Source: JAENVT01 sp031412355
GTDB taxonomy: Bacteria > Actinomycetota > Acidimicrobiia > Acidimicrobiales > Ilumatobacteraceae
NCBI GenBank assembly: GCA_031412355.1
Contig: JANOCR010000325.1
Span: 1-20,216, forward strand
Reading direction: 5' to 3'
Length of the DNA: 20,216 nt
Shown here: piece after piece, positions 1 to 8,700 of the stretch
Numbering within the stretch: the first letter of the stretch is position 1
Layout: each line of letters opens with the position of its first letter
Translations under genes and position numbers: made by a program
Notes under the pieces: generated by a model
Database searches by the model: none
The model's input: only the letters and a program-made list of their open reading frames with translations
What the model was told of the DNA's origin: nothing

Positions 1-1
1 G

Positions 2-367
2 GCGCTCGTGTTGGCGGGCGTTCGACCACGCGAGTCCCACATGGCCGACGCTGTTCGCGAGGCGCTCGACGGGCCTGATCTGTTGTACATCTCGATCGAC
101 ATCGACTCGCTCGACCCCGCCTACGCCCCGGCCACGGGAACGCCGGAGCCGGGCGGCATCGTCGCCGCCGACCTGATGCGCATGGTGCGCAAGCTTGCCT
201 ACGAGCACAACGTCGTCGGCATGGACATCGTCGAGGTGGCGCCGGTATACGACCACGCCGACTGCACTGTCAACGTCGCCAACCGGCTGTTCATGGAATG
301 TCTGGCAGGGCTCGCGGCCAAGCGCCGCGATGCCGCCGGCACCGCACCAGGATTACCCGCACGCTGA
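2..367 (+). CDS. Agmatinase/arginase-family ureohydrolase, C-terminal fragment
   Basis: The reading frame is open from the first bases of the window, so this is the C-terminal 121 codons of a gene that starts upstream. The segment SIDIDSLDPAYAPATGTPEP is the ureohydrolase signature. Its DxD pair and flanking residues bind the two Mn ions that activate water to release urea from a guanidino substrate. The later stretch GMDIVEVAPVYDHADCT matches the C-terminal strand and helix of SpeB-type enzymes, which favours agmatinase (agmatine to putrescine plus urea) over arginase. A guanidinobutyrase or another guanidino hydrolase cannot be excluded because the substrate loops lie outside the window. 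The tail after about residue 105 is Ala/Arg-rich and not conserved. The enzyme would be cytoplasmic. A homospermidine synthase gene about 17 kb away uses putrescine, which fits a polyamine role but is only context. Confidence 0.85.
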   Translation, partial: ALVLAGVRPRESHMADAVREALDGPDLLYISIDIDSLDPAYAPATGTPEPGGIVAADLMRMVRKLAYEHNVVGMDIVEVAPVYDHADCTVNVANRLFMECLAGLAAKRRDAAGTAPGLPAR

Positions 368-385
368 GACCAGAAAGCTGCCCAC

Positions 386-889
386 ATGACTGAACCGATC
401 CGCGAGCGGCCGGCGATGGCCGCCTACGGCACCGACACCCCGGATTGGGTTGGCGTGCCGTGGTCCTGGGCAGCCGAACGGCTGGTCTCCAACAAGAACT
501 ATTGGCTCGTCACGGTGTCGGCCGGAGGTGCCCCGCACTCAATGCCTGTCTGGGGTGTGTGGCACGACGACGAGCACCGGTTCATGTTCTCGTGCGCGGC
601 AACGGCGCGCAAGGCTCGCAACATCGCGGCCAATCCACTCGTTGCGTTCACGACCCAGGACACCGTCGAATGCGTATCCGTCAAAGGCGTCGCTGCACCA
701 ATCACCGACCCTGCCAGCATCGATCAGTGGGTGACGCGCTACGTGGCCAAGTATGGCGCCGAGCAGCCCGGGCTCGAAGAGTTCCTGCCACAGAACGCGA
801 TGTTCGAAGTCGTACCCGTCTCCGCGTTCGCGATTATCGAGCGAGAAGCCGAGTTCGCCACCCACGCCACCCGCTGGCGGTTCGCCTAG
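386..889 (+). CDS. Pyridoxamine 5'-phosphate oxidase-like split-barrel (FMN or F420) protein
   Basis: This 167-residue protein has the split beta-barrel pattern of the PNPOx-like/FDOR superfamily. After a short N-terminal helix comes a strand with NYWLVTVSAGGAPHSMPVWG, then HRFMFSCAATARKARNIAANP, in which the conserved K/R-N-x-x-x-NP helix follows the phosphate-binding region, then a strand pair ending at a VKGVA motif. The distal VAKYG and the C-terminal FEVVPVSAFAI strand are also typical. Members bind FMN or deazaflavin F420 and reduce or oxidise small substrates, or bind haem or biliverdin. The cofactor cannot be decided here. Many actinobacterial members of this length are F420-dependent. 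The ATG lies 18 nt after the preceding stop, with a weak AGAAAG ahead of it, so it may be cotranscribed with the ureohydrolase. It converges on ilvE. Confidence 0.75.
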   Translation: MTEPIRERPAMAAYGTDTPDWVGVPWSWAAERLVSNKNYWLVTVSAGGAPHSMPVWGVWHDDEHRFMFSCAATARKARNIAANPLVAFTTQDTVECVSVKGVAAPITDPASIDQWVTRYVAKYGAEQPGLEEFLPQNAMFEVVPVSAFAIIEREAEFATHATRWRFA

Positions 890-907
890 CCGCCCAACCA
901 CCAGTAT

Positions 908-946
908 GGGCGCGCAGTCTGCCACCAGTGGCGTAATCCCGCGCCC
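908..946. terminator. Two-tier GC hairpin between convergent genes
   Basis: GGGCGCG at 908-914 pairs perfectly with CGCGCCC at 940-946. Inside this, GCCA (921-924) pairs with TGGC (929-932) around a 4-nt loop. It lies between the stop of the split-barrel gene and the stop of ilvE, which converge, so a bidirectional terminator or mRNA end-stabiliser is likely. There is no U-tract on either side. Confidence 0.45.
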
Positions 947-955
947 AACGAATTG

Positions 956-1873
956 CTAGTTGGCGAGTTCGCACCAGTCTTTGTACTGGTCCTCTTCGCC
1001 GCGCACGGCACGGGCGTAGACCTCGGCGATGGCCTTGGTGATCGGCCCGGGGCAGGGGATGTCGCGGTCGTCGATCGACTTCACCGAGCTGATCTCGGCC
1101 GCCGTACCGCACACGAACACCTCGTCGGCGATGTACAGGTCACTGCGCGCCAGGTTGTCGACACGGAACTCGAAACCGAGATCCTCGGCGATGCGCATGA
1201 CCGAGTTCTGCGTAATGCCTTCCAGCGCACCCGCTGACATCGGCGGCGTGATGATGACGTTGTTGCGAACGGCGAAGATGTTCTCGCCGGTGCACTCGGC
1301 AATCAGGCCGTTGGGGGCCAACATGATTGCCTCGTCGTAGCCACCCTTCAACGCCTCGACCTTGGCCAGCGACGAGTTGACGTAGTTGCCCGTGGTCTTC
1401 GACGCCGGCGGCATTGTGTTGTGGTCGTGGCGCGTCCACGACGAGACCTTCATCCGCACGCCATGGTCCAGCGCGTCCTCGCCCAGGAACGGCGCCCAAG
1501 GCCAACAGGCGATGGCCACGTCGGTGCTGCACGGCAAGGTGTTGAGCCCCATCTCGCCATATCCGTAGTAGGCGATCGGGCGCACGTAACAGCCCGGCAG
1601 GCCGGTCGACGCGACGGTTGCTTTGGTTGCAGCCACGATCTCGCTGACGGTGTACGGGATCTCCATGCCCATGATGTGGGCGCTGCGGAACAGCCGCTCG
1701 ATGTGCTCGGTCAGACGGAACACGGCCGGCCCCTGCGATGTGGGGTAGGCGCGGATGCCCTCGAACACGCCCGTGCCGTAGTGCAAGGTGTGCGTCAGGA
1801 CGTGAATCTGAGCCTTGTCCCAATCGACAAGGTCACCGTTCATCCAGATTTTCGGAGTGGGTTGAATAGGCAT
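956..1873 (-). CDS. ilvE: Branched-chain amino acid aminotransferase (class IV)
   Basis: This 305-residue fold-type IV PLP aminotransferase interconverts Leu, Ile and Val with their 2-oxo acids, with glutamate/2-oxoglutarate as partner. It provides the last step of branched-chain amino acid synthesis. HYGTGVFEGIRAY (31-43) is the family N-terminal signature. K159 in PPASKTTGNY is the Schiff-base lysine, at the same number as in E. coli IlvE. GLIAECTGENIFAV and ADEVFVCGTAAEI form the conserved cofactor and substrate-loop segments. The ATG at 1873 was chosen because GGGAGC lies about 7 nt upstream and homology begins there with KIWMNGDLVDWD. The frame stays open to 2029, but that extension runs into the leuB 3' end and is not family-like. 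It follows leuB by 49 nt on the same strand, which suggests a leuB-ilvE operon. Confidence 0.96.
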   Translation of the reverse strand: MPIQPTPKIWMNGDLVDWDKAQIHVLTHTLHYGTGVFEGIRAYPTSQGPAVFRLTEHIERLFRSAHIMGMEIPYTVSEIVAATKATVASTGLPGCYVRPIAYYGYGEMGLNTLPCSTDVAIACWPWAPFLGEDALDHGVRMKVSSWTRHDHNTMPPASKTTGNYVNSSLAKVEALKGGYDEAIMLAPNGLIAECTGENIFAVRNNVIITPPMSAGALEGITQNSVMRIAEDLGFEFRVDNLARSDLYIADEVFVCGTAAEISSVKSIDDRDIPCPGPITKAIAEVYARAVRGEEDQYKDWCELAN

Positions 1874-1922
1874 CGCTGGCTCCCGCTGTTCAGAGTTGAA
1901 GGGCAGATCTCGAGGTTGCGGT

Positions 1923-2936
1923 CTAGCCTGCCACGGCTGCGGCGATTTGGGAACCGATCTCGCTGGTGCTGCCGGTACCACCGTATGCCGCACAGGCCGA
2001 GCGAACGCGGGTGGCAGCGTCGCCTTCACCCAGGAAATCGAGCATCAGTGCTGCGCTGAGAATGGCGGCAATGGGGTTGGCCTTGCCCGTGCCGACGATG
2101 TCGGGAGCCGAGCCGTGCACCGGTTCGAACATAGACGGGCCGGTGCGGGCCGGGTTGAGATTGGCCGACGAAGCCAGTCCGATCCCCCCGCTGACCGCAC
2201 CGCCGAGGTCGGTGAGGATGTCGCCGAACAAGTTGTCGGTGACTATGACGTCGTAGCGATGAGGATCCTGCACGAAGTAGATGCAGGCGGCGTCGACGTG
2301 GTTGTACGCGGTTGCGACCTGCGGATAGTCGGCGGCGACCGCATTGAACGCCCGCTGCCACAGGTCACCGGCGAACGTCAAGACGTTGGTCTTGTGCACC
2401 AATGTCACGTGCTGACGTCCCGGCGGAGTTCCCTGGCCGCGCTGCACCGCCAGTTCGAAGGCAAAGCGGATGGCCCGCTCGGCACCCATGCGGGTGTTGA
2501 CCGAACCCTGTGTCGCGACCTCGTGTTGGGTGCCCTTGCGCAGGACACCGCCCTCGCCCACGTAAGGACCCTCGGTGTTCTCGCGGATCACGACGAAGTC
2601 GTGCGGCTCGGTGTGCCCGGGCGCGGTGCCGACGAACGGACGCTGATTGACGTAGAGATCGAGGTCGAAGCGCATTTTCAACAGCAGTCCACGCTCGATC
2701 ACACCCGGCGCGACATCGGGCGTGCCGACGGCACCCAACAAGATGGCATCGAAACCGCGCAACTCGTCGAGCGTTTCGTCGGACAGGATCTCGCCGTCTC
2801 GCAGGTATCGGGCACCGCCGAGGTCGTAGCTGGTGGGGTCGATTTCAACTCCGGCGGCGCGCACAACCTTCAATGCCTCGGCTGTCACCTCGGGGCCGAT
2901 GCCGTCACCGCCGATCACCGCAATTCGATAAGCCAT
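1923..2936 (-). CDS. leuB: 3-isopropylmalate dehydrogenase
   Basis: This 337-residue enzyme oxidatively decarboxylates 3-isopropylmalate to 4-methyl-2-oxopentanoate with NAD, the third leucine-specific step. IAVIGGDGIGPEV (5-17) opens the fold. The substrate-binding arginines lie in NQRPF (R99) and in VIRENTEG (R118). The catalytic lysine is in HKTNVL (K182). The metal-binding aspartates are D214 (HVDAA) and D239/D243 (NLFGDILTDLGG). The NAD loop is FEPVHGSAPDI (270-280). The length matches the short actinobacterial LeuB type. The gene is the first of a leuB-ilvE pair, divergent from greA with only 37 bp between start codons. No Shine-Dalgarno sequence precedes the ATG, so a leaderless mRNA is possible. 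A paralogous tartrate or isocitrate dehydrogenase is unlikely given the neighbours. Confidence 0.96.
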   Translation of the reverse strand: MAYRIAVIGGDGIGPEVTAEALKVVRAAGVEIDPTSYDLGGARYLRDGEILSDETLDELRGFDAILLGAVGTPDVAPGVIERGLLLKMRFDLDLYVNQRPFVGTAPGHTEPHDFVVIRENTEGPYVGEGGVLRKGTQHEVATQGSVNTRMGAERAIRFAFELAVQRGQGTPPGRQHVTLVHKTNVLTFAGDLWQRAFNAVAADYPQVATAYNHVDAACIYFVQDPHRYDVIVTDNLFGDILTDLGGAVSGGIGLASSANLNPARTGPSMFEPVHGSAPDIVGTGKANPIAAILSAALMLDFLGEGDAATRVRSACAAYGGTGSTSEIGSQIAAAVAG

Positions 2937-2973
2937 GGCCCGAGATGTTACGTGGCGATAGCGTTTTCACCCT
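2937..2973. promoter_or_regulatory. 37-bp divergent promoter region leuB / greA
   Basis: This short spacer separates the leuB and greA start codons and must carry, or overlap, both promoters. On the minus strand TAACAT (2950-2945) is a possible leuB -10, only 8 nt from its ATG. On the plus strand GATAGC (2957-2962) is a possible greA -10. No good -35 element and no Shine-Dalgarno sequence is visible for either gene. The assignment is tentative. Confidence 0.3.
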
Positions 2974-3447
2974 ATGGCGACGACGCAGCTCTCCCGCTCC
3001 GCATTCGAACGACTGCAAGCCGAGTTCCTCGACCTCACCACTCGGGGTCGAATCGAGGTGGCCCAGAAGATCGAGACGGCCCGGCTGATGGGCGATCTCA
3101 GCGAGAACGGCGACTACCACGCCGCCAAGGACGAGCAGGGCCACATGGAAGGTCGCATCCGCGAACTCGAGCACATCATCGAGACGGCCGAGATCATCGA
3201 GGGCGGCGACGAAGGGGTCGTGTCGACCGGATCGATCGTGACGATTGTCTATGAAGGCGACGACGACAGCATGGCCGAGCGCTACCTGGTCGGGCACCTG
3301 GAGGAAAGAGTCGGTGACCTCGACGTCATGAGCCCGCAGTCGCCCCTCGGTTCCGCGTTGCTGGGCGCCAACGAGGGCAACTGGGTCGAGTACGAAGCCC
3401 CTACCGGGACCCTGCGCGTCCGCGTGATGAAAGTGGAGACCGCTTAG
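2974..3447 (+). CDS. greA: Transcription elongation factor GreA
   Basis: This 157-residue protein has the two-domain Gre layout. An N-terminal antiparallel coiled coil (about 1-75) carries the tip motif GDLSENGDYHAAKDEQG. Its acidic residues reach through the RNA polymerase secondary channel to position Mg2+ for cleavage of backtracked RNA. A C-terminal FKBP-like domain (about 80-155) contains the conserved SPLGSALLGANEGNWVEYEAP segment. The length is the usual one. The ATG has no Shine-Dalgarno sequence. The stop codon overlaps the next start by one base (TAGTG), so greA leads a translationally coupled run with a hydrolase and an ABC1-type kinase. Identification as GreA, rather than an actinobacterial Gre-like inhibitor, rests on the intact tip motif. 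Confidence 0.93.
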   Translation: MATTQLSRSAFERLQAEFLDLTTRGRIEVAQKIETARLMGDLSENGDYHAAKDEQGHMEGRIRELEHIIETAEIIEGGDEGVVSTGSIVTIVYEGDDDSMAERYLVGHLEERVGDLDVMSPQSPLGSALLGANEGNWVEYEAPTGTLRVRVMKVETA

Positions 3448-4304
3448 TGGCGCAACCCGCGAGCGGAACACCTCCCGACCTGCCGCCCGGCGCAGCCATG
3501 GTGCTGCCCGGTCGTGGCACCACGTTCGTGCGATTGCTCGACGGTCCGATCGGGGCCCCCACCGTTGTGTTGCTGCACGGGTGGACAGCCACCGCCGACG
3601 TCAACTGGGTCACCTGCTACCGGCCGCTGGCCGAGCAGTTTCGCGTCGTGGCGATCGATCACCGTGGTCATGGACGCGGCATCCGTTCGCGCAAGAAGTT
3701 CCGGCTCGAAGATTGTGCCGACGACGCCGTGGCGGTCTGCGATGTGCTGGGCATCGACCAGTTCATCCCGGTCGGCTACTCGATGGGCGGACCGGTCGCT
3801 CAGCTGATCTGGCAACGTCATCGACAACGCACGGCGGGGCTGGTGATGTGCGCGACATCGGCTTACTTCTCGACATCACGCGAAGAGCGGCTCAGCTTCC
3901 TGGGCATCTCGGGCCTGGCAGCTGTCGCCCGGCTGACGCCGCTACAGGCGCGCCAATGGCTGACCGAGCAGTTCTACCTGCAGCGCAAGGCCGACCAATG
4001 GGAGCCGTGGGCGATCGAGCAGGCGGCGTCACACGATTGGCGGATGGTGCTCGAAGCCGGCCGAGCGATCGGCAACTTCTCGTCGCGGGAGTGGATCGGC
4101 GACATCGACGTTCCTACATCCACGCTCATCACCATGCGCGATCGCATCGTGCCGGTGCGCCGGCAGGTGCGACTGTTCGAGGCGATCCCCGACGCCGAGG
4201 CATTCCGCGTCGATGGCGATCACGACGCTGTCGTCGCCAATGCCAAACAGTTCGTACCGACACTGCTACGCGCCTGCCGCTCGGTAGTGGAACGATCGCG
4301 ATGA
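3447..4304 (+). CDS. Alpha/beta-fold hydrolase
   Basis: This 285-residue alpha/beta hydrolase has a complete catalytic apparatus. The oxyanion-hole segment is VVLLHGW (40-46). The nucleophile elbow is GYSMGG with Ser112. The acid is Asp232 in MRDRIVP and the base is His259 in DGDHDAV. AIDHRGHGRG is also classical for the family. A cap region (about 135-215) rich in Trp and Leu suggests a hydrophobic acyl or ester substrate, but this cannot be specified from sequence. No signal peptide is evident, so it is probably cytoplasmic. The GTG start overlaps the greA stop by one base, and the stop overlaps the next ATG (ATGA), so the three genes are probably translated from one mRNA. The downstream ABC1-type kinase points weakly to membrane lipid or isoprenoid metabolism. 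Confidence 0.85.
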   Translation: MAQPASGTPPDLPPGAAMVLPGRGTTFVRLLDGPIGAPTVVLLHGWTATADVNWVTCYRPLAEQFRVVAIDHRGHGRGIRSRKKFRLEDCADDAVAVCDVLGIDQFIPVGYSMGGPVAQLIWQRHRQRTAGLVMCATSAYFSTSREERLSFLGISGLAAVARLTPLQARQWLTEQFYLQRKADQWEPWAIEQAASHDWRMVLEAGRAIGNFSSREWIGDIDVPTSTLITMRDRIVPVRRQVRLFEAIPDAEAFRVDGDHDAVVANAKQFVPTLLRACRSVVERSR

Positions 4305-5743
4305 GGAAGCGACTTCTCGGGTTCGCGGCTGCGGGCATCGTGGTGGCGCTTGTTCGGCGCAACGTTCGCGGCCGGCGCAACCTCGACATCGCCGCGCTGG
4401 GCATGCAGGTCGGTGGCACGTATGCCACAACGGCCGCGCGCAAGCTCTTCGCATCAACCGATCGGCGCGTCGAGCTCGATCGTGAACGCGAGTTGCGCAC
4501 CGCGGAGGCGATCACCGAACGACTGGGCAACATGAAAGGCGCGCTAATGAAGCTCGGCCAGATGGCCAGCTACGTCAGCGACGGCCTGCCAGAGCCCATG
4601 CGTGCCGCCCTCGCCGAACTGCAGTCGAATGCGCCGCCGATGAGCGCAGAACTCGCAGCAGGTGTGATCGAGCGCGAGCTCGGCGCACCACCCGACGAGT
4701 TGTTCGTCGAGTGGGACCCGCACCCGATCGCGTCAGCCAGCATCGGTCAGGTGCACCGCGCCGTCGTGGTGGATCCGGCGACCGGGGTGGAACGCGCCGT
4801 TGCGGTGAAGGTGCAGTATCCCGGCGTCGGCGCAGCGATCGAAGCCGATCTCCGCAACGCCAGCCTGCTCGGCACGATCCTGAAGCAGGGCTTCGGTGGC
4901 CTCGACCCCGACGACATGGTGACCGAGATCCGGGAGCGCTTGATCGACGAGCTCGACTACTCGCTGGAAGCGGCCAACCAACAGGCCTTTGCCGACTTCT
5001 ATCGCGGACACCCATTCATCCACGTGCCGGACGTGCTGGCGTCACACAGCACGTCGCGCGTGCTGACAAGCGAGCTGGTCGGTGGCTCGACCTGGCAGGA
5101 GATGGTCGAGTGGCCGCAGCACGAGCGCGACCTCGCCGGTGAATGCCTGTTCCGATTCGTGTTCCGCAGCCTGTACGGCATGCATCGGTTCAACGGCGAC
5201 CCTCACCCCGGCAACTACCTGTTCCATGGCGGTGGCCGAGTCACGTTCTTGGACTTCGGACTGGTCAAGCAGTTCACCGACGAGGAGATGGCAACGTTCA
5301 TCGGCATGGTGAGAGCTGCCGCCTATGACCACGACGTGCCGACGTTCCGCAGGATCGTCGAAGAGGCCGGCATGCTCCGGCGCGGCGCGCCCGCCGACGA
5401 CGCTGCGATCGGCGAGTACTTCAGCCAGTTCTACGAGAGCGTCAAGGAGGACAAGGTGGTGACCTGGTCGTCGGAGTACGCCAGCAGGATCGTGCGCCAC
5501 ACGTTCGACCGCACCAGTCCGATATCGCAGTATGCAACGGTGCCGCGTGCGTTCGTCTTCATTCAACGAATCAATCTTGGCCTGTACGCGCTGCTCGGTG
5601 AGCTGAGGGCGACGGGCAACTACCGCCAGATTGCCGAGGAGCTGTGGCCGTTCGTCCAAGGTCCTCCCAGCACCAAGATGGCTGAGGCAGAACAGCCGTG
5701 GCTCACAGAGCGACGCGGCCATGACGGTGTGTTGTCCGGCTGA
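4301..5743 (+). CDS. ABC1/AarF/UbiB family atypical kinase-like protein
   Basis: This 480-residue protein carries the hallmarks of the ABC1 (ADCK/UbiB) family. The KxGQ motif is MKLGQ (83-87). An Ala-rich loop SASIGQ replaces the usual Gly-rich loop (about 145-150). The ATP-site lysine is K170 in AVKVQ. The catalytic-loop equivalent is GDPHPGN (299-305) and the metal motif is DFG (318-320). These proteins are thought to act as ATPases supporting isoprenoid-quinone or other lipid biosynthesis at membranes. A hydrophobic stretch at residues 4-18, followed by Arg-rich sequence, could anchor the N-terminus. The start is the ATG that overlaps the hydrolase stop. An open frame extends upstream to 3581 but lies inside the hydrolase gene. 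The last 41 bp overlap tail-to-tail with putA. Actinobacteria generally use menaquinone, so a role in ubiquinone synthesis should not be assumed. Confidence 0.9.
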   Translation: MRKRLLGFAAAGIVVALVRRNVRGRRNLDIAALGMQVGGTYATTAARKLFASTDRRVELDRERELRTAEAITERLGNMKGALMKLGQMASYVSDGLPEPMRAALAELQSNAPPMSAELAAGVIERELGAPPDELFVEWDPHPIASASIGQVHRAVVVDPATGVERAVAVKVQYPGVGAAIEADLRNASLLGTILKQGFGGLDPDDMVTEIRERLIDELDYSLEAANQQAFADFYRGHPFIHVPDVLASHSTSRVLTSELVGGSTWQEMVEWPQHERDLAGECLFRFVFRSLYGMHRFNGDPHPGNYLFHGGGRVTFLDFGLVKQFTDEEMATFIGMVRAAAYDHDVPTFRRIVEEAGMLRRGAPADDAAIGEYFSQFYESVKEDKVVTWSSEYASRIVRHTFDRTSPISQYATVPRAFVFIQRINLGLYALLGELRATGNYRQIAEELWPFVQGPPSTKMAEAEQPWLTERRGHDGVLSG

Positions 5744-8700
5744 TCGCCTGCTCGCGCAACCACCGGCGCAGTTCCCGGCGACCACTGGGCGACACGGGTT
5801 CTGTATCGATCTCGATGCCACGCCCGAAACAAGCGGCTCGTAGATCGTCGGTCGCCGTTGTCAGCAGGCGCAGGCGCTCGACACCGAGGTCACCGAGCCT
5901 TTGGATCAACGCGTCCTCCGACTCGTTCGCTGCGTCCGACACGACCAGTCGCGTGCCGCACGTCGCGGACGCGGTGCGCACCGCGTGCAACGCCTGTTCG
6001 GGTGTGCCCTCGCCGACTCGGATCAACACTGCATCGAGATGTCGGTAGCGGAGCTCGTTGCGCTCGCTGACCAAACCTGTGGGATCGTGACTGCGACTGA
6101 ACCATTGCGCCCACGCCTGGCGGTACGACCGTTCGGCAGCTTCGACGTCGATGTCGATCGGTGATGCGGTCACCAGCTCGGCGACGTAGTCGGGCCCACC
6201 CGCTTTCGGGCCGCAGCCCACGGCGGAACGTTTCCACCCACCGAACGGCTGTCGCTGCACCACTGCGCCGGTGATGCCGCGGTTGACGTAGGCGTTGCCG
6301 ACCTGCACACCTTCGAGCCACCGGTCGACTTCCGCATCGTCCAGCGACTGGATCCCACCGGTGAGGCCGAATGGAGTTGCGTTCTGGAACTCGATGGCTT
6401 GGTCGAGGTCGACGGCGCGCATCACGCCGAGCACGGGCCCGAAGCATTCGGTGAGGTGGAACCACGAACCCGGCCGCACACCGATGCGCACCCCCGGAGA
6501 CCACAGGTCTCCGCCGAGATCACGCGGCTCGACCAACCAGCGCTCGCCATCGTCGAGCTGCGTCAGGCCGCGCGACAACTTCGGCGACGGGGTACCGATC
6601 AGTGGCCCGACGACGCTACCGAGATCAGCGGGAAGACCGACCGCCAGGCTGCGGGTCGCGTCGGCCAACCGTGCCATGAACGATTCGTCGTCGTACAGTG
6701 CCGCCTCGACGATTGCCAGGCTGGCCGCTGAGCATTTCTGCCCTGCGTGCCCGAACGCCGATCGCACGAGGTCACGGATCGCCAGGTCGAGATCGGCGGC
6801 CTGCGTGATGACGATGGCGTTCTTGCCGCTGGTCTCGGCCAGCAGGTGCATCGACGGCTTCCACGAGCGGAACAGCTCGGCGGTCTCGTATGCCCCGGTC
6901 AGGATCACCGAGTCGACGTCCGGGTGCGTGATCAGTCGCCGACCGACCTCGTTGTCGGGGCAGGCGACGAACTGCACGACGTCGTCAGGAACGCCGCCGC
7001 GATGCAGTTGCTCGACAAGATGCTGCGCTGTGCGCCGGGCTTCCGGCGGTGGCTTCAGGATCGCGGCGTTGCCCGCGGCCAGCGCGGCGAGCACGCCACC
7101 TGCCGGGATCGCGTAGGGGAAGTTCCATGGTGATGCAACGACCACCACGCCGCGAGGAGCAACCGCTGCTCCCTGGGCTTGCTGCAGTTCAACAACGTCG
7201 ACACCGATGGAGCTGTAGAACTTGGCGAAATCGATCGCCTCGCTCACCTCGGGGTCGCCTTCGCGAGCGACCTTCGCGGCCTCGTCGGCCATCACCCGGA
7301 TGGTGTCGAAGCGCTCCTGGCGCAGGACCTCGGCGACATTCGACAGGATCAGCCTCCGCTCGGCGAGCGGGGTGGCCGCCCAGCGTCGTTGCCCCGTGAC
7401 GGCGGAGGCGACAATCCGGTCGATCGCCGCGATGTCGTCGACGATGGTGAGCTGACGTGGGGCTGGCGGTCGCCGGACCGCGTCTCGAAGCCCGTCACGG
7501 ACGGCGGGATCGGTCGGGTCACTGTCGGGTTCGTTGCTGAACCGCCCATCGATCGGTGTGATCGGGAACCGCCGCCGGGCCGTCGAGACACCATGCCGCT
7601 GCGCCACCGACCGTCGAAACCTGTCGGCTTGCTCCATGAACTCAGCCGAGCCCGGTGTGATGGTGAACAAGGCGCGCAGGAAGTTCTCCGGTGCCGTGTT
7701 CTCGTCGAGCCGGCGCGAAAGGTAGGCGATGCTGGCGTCGATCTGATCGTGCTGCACCACGGGTGCATAGAGCAACAGTGATCCGGCCATCCGCCGCACT
7801 GCCCGGCTCTGCGCCGGAGCCATGCCTTCCAACATCTCCAGCTCGATCCGGGCTCGTTGGTCGTCCGGGAGACGGCCACGCAGCACCAGCGCCCAGGCGA
7901 TGTCGAACAGGTTGTGACTGGCGACGCCGACGCGGACTGCGCCGTTCCACTGCGGCCGCAGCGCGGACTCGAGCATCAACTTGTAGCTCGCGTCGACGTC
8001 GGCCTTTGTCCCGTAGGGCGCGGCGACCCAATCGTGCAGCTCGGCCTCGACGACCTCCATCGCCAAGTTGGCCCCCTTCACGATCCGGACCTTGATGCCG
8101 GCAGCACCGGTCCGGCGACGTGCTGCCGCCCATTCGCCGAGGTGCTCGAGCACGGCATGACTGTCGGGGAGATAGGCCTGCAACACGATGCCGGTTTCGA
8201 GGTGACTGAACTCAGGCTCGTCGAGCACCTTGGTGAACGCGACGACCGTCAGTTGGAGGTCGCGGTACTCCTCCATGTCGAGGTTCACGAAGCCCTGTGG
8301 GGTCTTGCGCTGGGCGGCGCGGTAGATCTTGCGGAGCGGTACGCAGATGCGCTCGATGCTGTGGTCGAAGTCGAGAGCGTCGAGGTTGGCCACCAGCGCC
8401 GAGGCCTTGATCGACACAGCATGCACATCGGGCCGGCGAAGCTTGCCGAGCACCTGGTCGACTCGCCGCGCTGCTTCATCGTCACCGAGAATCGACTCAC
8501 CGAGCGGATTGACGAGCAAGCCGATGCCATCGCGTCGGCGTTGCTCGGCGTGCGCCGCAAACCTTGGATCCTCGGCCGGCAACACGACTCCTCTGGTCTC
8601 GGCCAGGATCCTCCTGCGCACGAGCGGCATCACCACGTGAGGGATCAGCGATGCCAGCCGCGCCCCGACCGCCAACAGGCCGCGATCGATCCGGCTCAGC

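Noticed and set aside
1874..2029. N-terminal extension of ilvE by 52 codons
   Set aside because: It overlaps the leuB 3' end and is not family-like. The internal ATG has a ribosome site and begins the homologous region.
1896..3254. Open plus-strand frame of 452 codons antisense to leuB
   Set aside because: leuB on the other strand has all its catalytic motifs. The antisense product has no recognisable motif and also crosses into greA. High GC content produces such long shadows.
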